Source of the DNA: CAYPZU01 sp964415395
Lineage (GTDB): Bacteria > Chlamydiota > Chlamydiia > Chlamydiales > SM23-39
Direction of reading: 5' to 3'
NCBI GenBank assembly: GCA_964415395.1
Contig: CAYPZU010000051.1
Location: forward strand, 1-15,482
DNA length: 15,482 bases
Under the pieces are notes generated by a model. The model saw only the letters and a list, made by a program, of their open reading frames with translations. It had not been told where the DNA came from and did no database searches. The position numbers and the translations under genes are program-made. Positions within the stretch are counted from its first letter, which is position 1. Every line of letters starts with the position of its first letter. Below, in pieces: positions 7,087-13,003 of the stretch.

Positions 7087-7095
7087 AAAGGAACC

Positions 7096-7536
7096 ATGGA
7101 TGCAGACACAGCATGGGGCCAGAACCAGGGACAAGCGCGAGATTCAGCGAAAGTTGTTTCCATTACGGAAGCCGCTCGAATCAACAATGTAACGCGCCAA
7201 GCAATCTACGTTGCGATTAAGCAGAAAAAGCTGAAGGCTACGAAAGATTCGACCCGCTGGACAATTCACTTAGACGACCTCGAAGAATATCGTAAACATA
7301 AATATTCTCGAACTAAGTCAATGTTCAACGGCGAGCTTCTTTTTGATAATCGCAAGGGATATTTCTCTGTCAATCAGGCCGCAAAGTTATTGAATGTACC
7401 CGCCCAGAAAATTTACTACGCGACACGCGTAGGTCTTTTAAAAGCGCACCGCAAAGGCGCCGCTTGGGTCATTCATTCTGAAGACATCAAGGGATACCAA
7501 GAGAATTACTTGAACCGCAAGCCGAAAGTCGGCTAA
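7096..7536 (+). CDS. euo: Euo, chlamydial early-expressed DNA-binding repressor of late genes
   Basis: A 146-residue protein matching the Euo family found only in chlamydiae, strongly in segments such as NVTRQAIYVAIKQKKLKA and GELLFDN. In Chlamydia, Euo is made early in the developmental cycle and represses late promoters, so it helps control conversion of reticulate to elementary bodies. The sequence contains two copies of an excisionase/MerR-like winged helix-turn-helix: residues 20-65 (VSITEAARINNVTRQAIY...RWTIHLDDLEEY) and 89-134 (FSVNQAAKLLNVPAQKIY...AWVIHSEDIKGY). They are joined by a basic linker. The N-terminal 19 residues look disordered. It is shorter than the roughly 180 residues I recall for C. 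trachomatis, lacking a C-terminal extension. The ATG at 7096 follows a consensus Shine-Dalgarno. It is transcribed alone, with a long A+T-rich leader before it and a terminator after it. Confidence 0.93.
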   Translation: MDADTAWGQNQGQARDSAKVVSITEAARINNVTRQAIYVAIKQKKLKATKDSTRWTIHLDDLEEYRKHKYSRTKSMFNGELLFDNRKGYFSVNQAAKLLNVPAQKIYYATRVGLLKAHRKGAAWVIHSEDIKGYQENYLNRKPKVG

Positions 7537-7560
7537 TTCAGCGGTCTCGCTATTTTTCTT

Positions 7561-7594
7561 AAATCGCCCAATCTCGAGAGGGCGATTTTTTTTA
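7561..7594 (+). terminator. intrinsic terminator of euo
   Basis: AAATCGCCC (7561-7569) pairs with GGGCGATTT (7580-7588) around a 10-base loop that is itself partly self-complementary (TCTCGAGA). A run of eight Ts follows from 7586. It lies 25 bases after the euo stop and would end a single-gene euo transcript. It is the clearest terminator in the window. Confidence 0.9.
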
Positions 7595-7621
7595 TTTTAC
7601 CCCCAAAAAATTTGAATACTT

Positions 7622-7951
7622 ATGGCAGTTCCGTCTGTTAGTCAATATGTTAGAACTGAAACCTCCTATTACAGCACGATTGCGGAAGAAGATACGCCTC
7701 CTGCTGAATCCCAGCGCCGCTTCGGCCAGAGAACGTTTGTGAATTGGACGAAAAACGGAGCGCCTGTCTCGGCGGATGCCGCATCCCAAGCTGCCCGCTT
7801 CCCTTTATTCATATTGGCCTATCCACCCCAGTATCAAGCCAATCCGCTGCCGGGAATTCCGCAGGGATATTTCGACTGCACAAAGGTCGTGACGACGGTT
7901 TTCATTGTGGCAAATGCCATCCTTTCCGATAGCTCGGGGAAATCTTCCTAG
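7622..7951 (+). CDS. small hypothetical protein (109 aa) downstream of euo
   Basis: An ORF from ATG 7622 to the stop at 7949-7951 that I do not recognise. Codon choice resembles the neighbouring genes and no overlapping frame is more convincing. The N-terminal half is polar (Ser, Thr, Glu, Arg rich). The second half has two moderately hydrophobic stretches, FPLFILAYPP (about 59-68) and VVTTVFIVANAIL (about 88-100), separated by a Pro/Gly-rich piece. It has no clear signal peptide. It has no visible Shine-Dalgarno and starts 28 bases after the euo terminator, so it would need its own promoter within or just before the terminator region. It is convergent with the DUF952 gene, 13 bases apart. 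It may be a lineage-specific chlamydial protein, possibly an effector, but nothing shows this; it could also be non-coding. Confidence 0.45.
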   Translation: MAVPSVSQYVRTETSYYSTIAEEDTPPAESQRRFGQRTFVNWTKNGAPVSADAASQAARFPLFILAYPPQYQANPLPGIPQGYFDCTKVVTTVFIVANAILSDSSGKSS

Positions 7952-7964
7952 GCAGGGAAAATTT

Positions 7965-8297
7965 TTAAGAAATTGATCTAAAATCGTTCGAGCGGACTTT
8001 TTTTACTGCTACGATTGCAGAAAGAGGGATCGAGCCGTCGTACAGGTGGTAGTATTTTGCGCTGCCGCCTGGATTGCTTTCCAGGACAAGCTTCCCTTTG
8101 AGTTTCTTGGGATCGAGCGTTAAAAGAACGTATTCAGGAACGTCTTTCCAATACTTGCCGAGGATGCGCTCGAGCTGTTCTTCCAGAGCGAGATGGATGA
8201 ACGGCCTGTCGAAATCCGGCAGCGATAAATGCTCCTTCCCCTGGCTCGCCGCCCAGTTTTCTACCGAAAGAATTTTATAAAGCGTTTTCACAGCCAT
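7965..8297 (-). CDS. DUF952 family protein
   Basis: A 110-residue protein with the full DUF952 pattern: the start TLYKILSVENWAAS, then RPFIHLALEEQLERIL (about 31-46), VLLTLDPKKL, and the C-terminal signature YYHLYDGSIPLSAIVAV. DUF952 proteins are small cytosolic proteins of unknown biochemical role, often found fused to or near metabolic enzymes. This is the last gene of the minus-strand run and begins 2 bases after the stop of the cysteine synthase-like gene, so the two are almost certainly co-transcribed and perhaps translationally coupled. The context hints at a role around amino-acid or thiol metabolism, which is inference only. Length is normal for the family. Confidence 0.85.
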   Translation of the reverse strand: MAVKTLYKILSVENWAASQGKEHLSLPDFDRPFIHLALEEQLERILGKYWKDVPEYVLLTLDPKKLKGKLVLESNPGGSAKYYHLYDGSIPLSAIVAVKKVRSNDFRSIS

Positions 8298-8299
8298 TC

Positions 8300-9247
8300 T
8301 TATTTTTTCCTGAAAGGGTCAAAGAGGTCCGTGGAGAAATATTTCTCCATCCCGTCGGGAAATACGGTGACGATGCTCGCTTCTTTTCCAAGGAGTTTGG
8401 CTGCTGCCTGCGCTCCAGCATAGTTGAGCCCTGAACTGGGGCCAACGGGAAATCCTAGAGCTATGAGATCCCATGTGGTTTGGATCGCAAGATCGTCGGA
8501 TATTTCGAGTTCCACGGCATCGGGGAGGTTCTCTTTCGTATAGAGTTTCGACATCTTATCGACGATGCCGGGAATCCGGCTGCTGAAACTGGCGCACTCG
8601 GCGCTTCCGATTTTCGCGGCGGTTTTTGGAATCGCTGCATAGGGGGTGCATTCGCAGCCGACGGCCTGAAAAGCTTTTGTAAGGCCGACGATCGTTCCAC
8701 CTGTGCCCACGCCGCATACAACGGCGTCGATGCATCCGCGGGGCATCTGCGAAAGAATTTCCTGCCCAGTGCCCAAAAAGTGCGCTTCGGCGTTGTCGGG
8801 ATTTTCAAATTGGCGCGTATAAAATCCATTCCGTTTTTCCGCTTCTTTTTCCGCTCGGGCTAATGCTCCTTTCATCCCTTCTCCTTTGGGAGTCAGGATC
8901 AGCTCGGCGCCGAAAGAGCGGAGGATCAGCAGTCTCTCCTCGCTGCACCCTTCCGGAATCACGGCGAGGAATTTCAGGCGCATCTGAGCTGCTACGAGGG
9001 CCAGCGCGATGCTGGTCGATCCGCTGGAGGCTTCAACGACCCAGCTTCCGAGCGATACTTTTCCCTGGCGCCACGCTTTTTCGAGGATGTAGCGGGCGAT
9101 CCGGTCTTTGATAGAGCGGCTGGGATTGAGAAATTCGAGTTTGCACCAGACGGGCGCGTCTCCTTTCCTGATCGCTACGGAAACGAGGGGAGTGGGAGGA
9201 AGGCTGTGGATATAGAGATGATGGTCCGGCAGCGGTTTTTGGATCAT
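8300..9247 (-). CDS. PLP-dependent cysteine synthase / cystathionine beta-synthase family enzyme
   Basis: A 315-residue fold-type II PLP enzyme. The Schiff-base lysine is Lys47 in LNPSRSIKDR. The substrate/PLP loop is SSGST (74-78), the phosphate-binding loop GTGGT (181-185), PSSG lies at 270-273 before an Asn-Tyr-Ala helix, and the pyridine-nitrogen region is VFPDGMEKY (295-303). O-acetylserine sulfhydrylases usually have S/T-SGNTG in the substrate loop; here it is SSGSTS, so other activities on the same fold (cystathionine beta-synthase or L-cysteine desulfhydrase) are possible, and I give no symbol. No CBS regulatory domain is present. No serine acetyltransferase is visible in the window. 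Its start overlaps the upstream phosphatase stop by four bases (ATGA) and it is followed 2 bases later by the DUF952 gene. Pathogenic Chlamydia is not known to carry such an enzyme. Confidence 0.88.
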   Translation of the reverse strand: MIQKPLPDHHLYIHSLPPTPLVSVAIRKGDAPVWCKLEFLNPSRSIKDRIARYILEKAWRQGKVSLGSWVVEASSGSTSIALALVAAQMRLKFLAVIPEGCSEERLLILRSFGAELILTPKGEGMKGALARAEKEAEKRNGFYTRQFENPDNAEAHFLGTGQEILSQMPRGCIDAVVCGVGTGGTIVGLTKAFQAVGCECTPYAAIPKTAAKIGSAECASFSSRIPGIVDKMSKLYTKENLPDAVELEISDDLAIQTTWDLIALGFPVGPSSGLNYAGAQAAAKLLGKEASIVTVFPDGMEKYFSTDLFDPFRKK

Positions 9248-10002
9248 TGCAGGTCGATGTCTTCGAAGGAGGCGGCGGAGCGCAGGGAAGGGCAGGCGAT
9301 CGCTCCGTCGCGGCAGATCATCAGCACTTGCATGCCGGCCGATTCGGCCGCTTTGAGTTCGGCCCGCGAATCAGAGAGAAAAAGAATCTGCGATGGCTCG
9401 AGTCCCATAGCCTCGGCGGCGGCCAAGTAGGAAGACCTCTCGGTTTTTTTGCCGATCGAAGGATCGAAGAACTGTTCAAAATAGGACGCGAGATTGCCGT
9501 ACATGGAATGGAAAAGGAGGAGCCGCTGCTCCGCTTCGCATTGGGACGAGTAGACATAGAGCGGAATGGCGCGCATTCTCCAGGCTCTCAAGGCCAGGTA
9601 GGCGTCGCGGTAAAGATGCCCCTGGATGTCTCCGTGCGTGTAGCCCTGTTCCCATACTTTCGTCAAAAGGAGAGAAAGAGGCGCGCATTTTTTCCCCTCT
9701 CTGAACCATGCCTCGAGCGTTTTGAGCACAGAGTCGACATTTCCAAAAGGGCGTCCGGTTATTTTGCGGGCTTGCTGGAACGCCTTGTACACTTCCGGAT
9801 CGGAAAGATGGGAGGAGACGTACTCTCTGAAATGTTCTTCTGCGTAGGGGCAGAGGATATTTTTGGAAAAGGCGGGAGAGCTGATGGTCCCTTCGATGTC
9901 GATGAGGAGGGCGCGGACCGAACCTGCTGGATAGGATTCCGCTGCATTTCCGCAGACGCAGATGAGTGAGAAGAAGAAGGCGAAGAACCGGATCATGCGC
10001 AT
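9244..10002 (-). CDS. enolase-phosphatase E1-like (MtnC/ENOPH1) HAD hydrolase with N-terminal signal peptide
   Basis: Residues 30-240 match the acireductone synthase (2,3-diketo-5-methylthiopentyl-1-phosphate enolase-phosphatase) of methionine salvage. HAD motif I is DIEGT (35-39), as is typical of E1. YVYSSQ (about 149-154) carries the motif II Ser, GKKTE the Lys (185/186), and FLSDSRAEL the motif IV Asp211. GHLYRDAYLALRAW (about 128-141) and YFEQFFDPSIG are also family segments. All expected catalytic residues are visible. The odd part is the first 22 residues, a short basic start, a hydrophobic run (FFAFFFSLICVC) and a small-residue site after GNAA, which reads as a Sec signal peptide. No alternative start codon lies between it and the domain. 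The enzyme is normally cytosolic. Its stop overlaps the next gene's start (ATGA), and it starts 10 bases after the aldehyde dehydrogenase stop. Confidence 0.85.
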   Translation of the reverse strand: MRMIRFFAFFFSLICVCGNAAESYPAGSVRALLIDIEGTISSPAFSKNILCPYAEEHFREYVSSHLSDPEVYKAFQQARKITGRPFGNVDSVLKTLEAWFREGKKCAPLSLLLTKVWEQGYTHGDIQGHLYRDAYLALRAWRMRAIPLYVYSSQCEAEQRLLLFHSMYGNLASYFEQFFDPSIGKKTERSSYLAAAEAMGLEPSQILFLSDSRAELKAAESAGMQVLMICRDGAIACPSLRSAASFEDIDLQ

Positions 10003-10012
10003 AGCTCCTAGA

Positions 10013-11458
10013 TTATTGAATATTGAACAGGATTGATTTCACTTCCATGTATTCATGGAGGCCTTCGGCGCCTCCTTCCCGGCCGATGCCGCTTTCTTTA
10101 AAGCCTCCCATCGGGATTTCGTGGGTGTATCCTTCCCCTTCATTGATGCCGACGAAGCCGTATTCAAGCGCCTCCGAGAGGCGGATCGCGCGGCAGACGT
10201 CTTGCGTGAAGACATAGGACGCCAGGCCGTAGTTCGAGCGGTTAGCCCTAGCAATGGCTTCCTCTTCGGTTTTGAAGACGAGGAGATTGGCGACGGGGCC
10301 GAAAATTTCATTTTGGCAAATGGGCCAATCGTCTTGCGCTCCCGCAATGACAGTCGGAGCGTAGAAGTTCCCTTTTGCGAGCTTTCCTTCTGTCAGTCTG
10401 CGCCCCCCAAGAAGGATTTGCGCTCCCCGCTTTTGGGTCTCTTCGATGAGCTGCGTGATCCTCTCGAGCGCTTTGGCGTTGATGAGGGGGCCGATCTGCA
10501 CCCCTTCGTCGAATGGATCGCCGATTTTCAGGGACTCGACTTTCGCCAGGAATTTTTCCAGAAATTTGGGGTAGATCTTCTCTTGCACGAAGATCCGGTT
10601 GGCGCAGATGCAAGACTCGCCTCCCACCCGCAGGAATTTGATCGAAACAGCTCTTTCTACGGCCTTGTCGATGTTCGCATCGTCGAAGACGATCACGGGA
10701 GCATTTCCTCCCAATTCAAGTGACAGCTTTTTGAGCTGCTTCGCCGATTGCTCCATCAGGAGTTTGCCAACGCCGATCGAGCCGGTGAATCCGATCATCC
10801 GGATGTCGGGATTGGTCAAATACTCAGCTGAAATAGGACGGGGATCTTTAGCGGTGACGATGTTAAAAACCCCGGGAGGAACACCGGCATCATGCAAAAC
10901 CTGCGCGATGGCAAGCGCAGTCAGAGGCGTATCTTCCGCGGGTTTGAGAATCACTGTGCATCCGGCTGAGAGCGCGGGGGCGATTTTCCGTGTGATCATG
11001 TTGGCGGGGAAATTCCACGGCGTGATCGCGCCGACGACTCCGACGGGCTGCAAAACGGTGCTGAGCCGTTTATGGCCGATCGGCGACGGGATCGTTCTGC
11101 CGTAAGCTCTTCTCCCTTCTTCTGCAAACCAGCTGAGGTAGCCGGCGCTGAATTTCACCTCTTCTTTCGCTTCGCCATACGGTTTGCCGTTTTCCTGCGA
11201 AATGAGCTTGCCGATTTCATCGGCGCGGGAGAGGAGGAGCCCCTCCGCTTTTTTCAGGATTGCGCCCCGTTCCTTAGCGGACCGTTTCGCCCACAGGGGA
11301 AAGGCCGCTTTGGCAGCGGCTGCGGCTCTTTTTACTTCCGCGGCTCCGCCGTCGGCGATCTGCGCAATGGTTTCGCCATTCGACGGACTCTTAAGATCGT
11401 ACGTCTTATCCCCGTCGGCTGAAACCCATTCGCCGTTGATGTACATCTGCTTTTTCAT
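10013..11458 (-). CDS. gabD: NAD(P)+-dependent aldehyde dehydrogenase, succinate-semialdehyde dehydrogenase type
   Basis: A 481-residue aldehyde dehydrogenase of standard length. Key residues are visible: TPWNFPAN with the catalytic Asn149, the cofactor-binding lysine in LKPAE (Lys172), FTGS at 224-227, the general base Glu248 in LELGG, and the nucleophile Cys283 in GGESCICANR. The CxCANR context and the WNFPANMITRKIAPALSAGCTVILKPAE stretch (split across 148-175) point to the GabD subgroup, which oxidises succinate semialdehyde to succinate. The family is broad, so the true aldehyde could differ. GabD enzymes normally have GQTC at the nucleophile; GGESC here is a small change. No gabT or other GABA-shunt gene is in the window. 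It follows the methyltransferase gene after 33 bases and precedes the phosphatase by 10. The ATG at 11458 has no clear Shine-Dalgarno. Confidence 0.9.
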   Translation of the reverse strand: MKKQMYINGEWVSADGDKTYDLKSPSNGETIAQIADGGAAEVKRAAAAAKAAFPLWAKRSAKERGAILKKAEGLLLSRADEIGKLISQENGKPYGEAKEEVKFSAGYLSWFAEEGRRAYGRTIPSPIGHKRLSTVLQPVGVVGAITPWNFPANMITRKIAPALSAGCTVILKPAEDTPLTALAIAQVLHDAGVPPGVFNIVTAKDPRPISAEYLTNPDIRMIGFTGSIGVGKLLMEQSAKQLKKLSLELGGNAPVIVFDDANIDKAVERAVSIKFLRVGGESCICANRIFVQEKIYPKFLEKFLAKVESLKIGDPFDEGVQIGPLINAKALERITQLIEETQKRGAQILLGGRRLTEGKLAKGNFYAPTVIAGAQDDWPICQNEIFGPVANLLVFKTEEEAIARANRSNYGLASYVFTQDVCRAIRLSEALEYGFVGINEGEGYTHEIPMGGFKESGIGREGGAEGLHEYMEVKSILFNIQ

Positions 11459-11491
11459 GCTTTTTTACACTAGCAGAAGGTAGGTTTTTTT

Positions 11492-13003
11492 TTACTTTTT
11501 TTCGAAACAGAAGATGATGAAAGGCGGATGGGAAAGATAGGCGTCTCCGAGCCCTTCGTGTTTTTCGGTTAAGCGGGGACGGTCGATCCTCTTCACAGCA
11601 AATCCGGCAGCGAGGAATTCTTCGAGATATTCCGCTTCGGAATGAAAGCGGTTGGGGACGGCCAACCCGGGGAGTTTTCTCCAAATTTCTTCGCCGGGGA
11701 TTAAAGCATCTTCATCTGAAACAAGCGCAAGACGGCCATCCCGGAAAACGAACGTGGCGCGGTAGATCCCGTTCAACTCAGACAGAGCTTTTATATCGAG
11801 GCTGGTTCCGATCCGGGGCAAAAAGGTTTCCAGTGGCGTCCCGTCAGTAAACAGAATGTGGAGAGAGGCGGGAGCCGTGACGATGGCCAGGCCGCCTGGT
11901 TTGAGGGTTCGAGCCATCTCCCGGGCGTGAGGCCCCAGGCCGATTTTCTTTCCGCCGGCCTCGGTTGTGGAAGGGAGGTTGCAGCCGACGTTAATCGAGA
12001 GGGCCAGATCAAAGAATTCCGAGGGATAGGGGAGGTTGGCAACATCGCCCTGGACGATTTCGACCCGAGATTCGAGGTCTGCTTTTTGGGCCGCTTCCCT
12101 GGCTTTTTCCACCATGGCGGGCTGCAAATCGATTCCATAGACGCGGGCGCCGTTTTGGGCGGCGTATACGGCCCAGGGGGCCGCTCCGCAGCCGGCGTCG
12201 AGCACGGTTTTCCCCTCGAGGTTGAGGAGATAGGGGGTAAAATAGGGATCGAGCAGGAGGGCCCCGTCGGGTCCGTGCCTGTTCGATGCGTAGGCGGCGG
12301 CCCCTTGAATCCCGTAATCAGTTCCCTCTGCGGTATGGGCTGGCTCCGCAGGCTTCCTGGCAAGAACCTGAATAAAGGGATGGGTTTGGTAGGGGCCGGA
12401 GCTGGAGCTTTCTGCTCCGATAGAATCTAGGGCGAAGCCGGCGTTCTGGAGCAAAGAGGCAATTTCTTCCGGCTGATAGTAGGCGAAAAATTTGGGGATC
12501 CCTCCGTACCTGTCGTCCAGGATAATCCCTTCGCCCGTTCCCTGTTTGAGGGAAAGAAAAAAGGAGCCGCCCTCTTTCAGGGCCGCATGGATTTGAGAAA
12601 GGACGCCTGGCAGGCGGGCCTTTTCCAGATGGAGCAGCGAAGCATTCGCCCAGACGCCGTCGAATGAACCGGGGTCGAAGTTTGATAGATCCTCTAAATC
12701 CTGAAGTTGGAAAACGGCTTGGGGAGCTGTCTCTTTTGCATAAGAGAGGAGTTCTTCGGAGAAATCGATTCCGATCACGGAGAAGCCCATTTCGGAGAAT
12801 CGTTTTGCGTCGCGCCCGGCTCCGCAGCCGAGGTCGAGAATTTTTCCGCCAGGCGGAAAAGTCGAAGTGAAGCATTCCATCTCTTTTTGATGGAAGAAAG
12901 AAGCGGTTTTTTCCGCATAGGCGGCAGCCGACTGGTTGTAGCTTTCTTTTGTGGAGCCCATCGGCGTTGCAACGATGGCGGCCATTAGAAGGGAGTGAAT
13001 CAT
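11492..13003 (-). CDS. tandem fusion of two class I SAM-dependent methyltransferase domains
   Basis: A 503-residue protein with two complete Rossmann-type methyltransferase domains in a row. Domain 1 (about 15-215) has motif I ILDLGCGAGRD (55-65), acidic strand-2 end IGIDFS (77-82) and FDGVWANASLLHL. Domain 2 (about 225-500) has motif I VLDAGCGAAPW (267-277), YGIDLQPAMVEKA, the motif II region VEIVQGDVANLPY and LKPGGLAIVTAP. The two domains are different in sequence, so this looks like a fusion rather than a recent duplication. Substrates cannot be read; small-molecule targets are plausible for both. The ATG at 13003 overlaps the recJ stop by four bases; the in-frame ATG at 12961 fits the usual start of such domains better and remains possible, since the first 14 residues look non-domain and slightly hydrophobic. 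It is followed by gabD after 33 bases. Confidence 0.88.
   Translation of the reverse strand: MIHSLLMAAIVATPMGSTKESYNQSAAAYAEKTASFFHQKEMECFTSTFPPGGKILDLGCGAGRDAKRFSEMGFSVIGIDFSEELLSYAKETAPQAVFQLQDLEDLSNFDPGSFDGVWANASLLHLEKARLPGVLSQIHAALKEGGSFFLSLKQGTGEGIILDDRYGGIPKFFAYYQPEEIASLLQNAGFALDSIGAESSSSGPYQTHPFIQVLARKPAEPAHTAEGTDYGIQGAAAYASNRHGPDGALLLDPYFTPYLLNLEGKTVLDAGCGAAPWAVYAAQNGARVYGIDLQPAMVEKAREAAQKADLESRVEIVQGDVANLPYPSEFFDLALSINVGCNLPSTTEAGGKKIGLGPHAREMARTLKPGGLAIVTAPASLHILFTDGTPLETFLPRIGTSLDIKALSELNGIYRATFVFRDGRLALVSDEDALIPGEEIWRKLPGLAVPNRFHSEAEYLEEFLAAGFAVKRIDRPRLTEKHEGLGDAYLSHPPFIIFCFEKK

Larger units (their letters stand above)
6716..7095. other. 380-base intergenic region between divergent tsp and euo
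   Basis: This is the longest non-coding stretch in the window. About the first 100 bases have the composition of the neighbours and should hold the tsp promoter and the 12-bp palindrome. From about 6820 to 7080 it is extremely A+T rich, with homopolymer runs, a tandem AAAATTT pair at 6865-6878, the candidate euo promoter and the 7003-7027 inverted repeat. I see no ORF of note, tRNA or transposon end. The size and composition suit a control region with several protein-binding sites. Confidence 0.7.

Noticed and set aside
7592..7789. Minus-strand ORF of 65 codons near the euo terminator
   Set aside because: It runs into the terminator T-run and opposes a longer frame with better codon use; no start signal.
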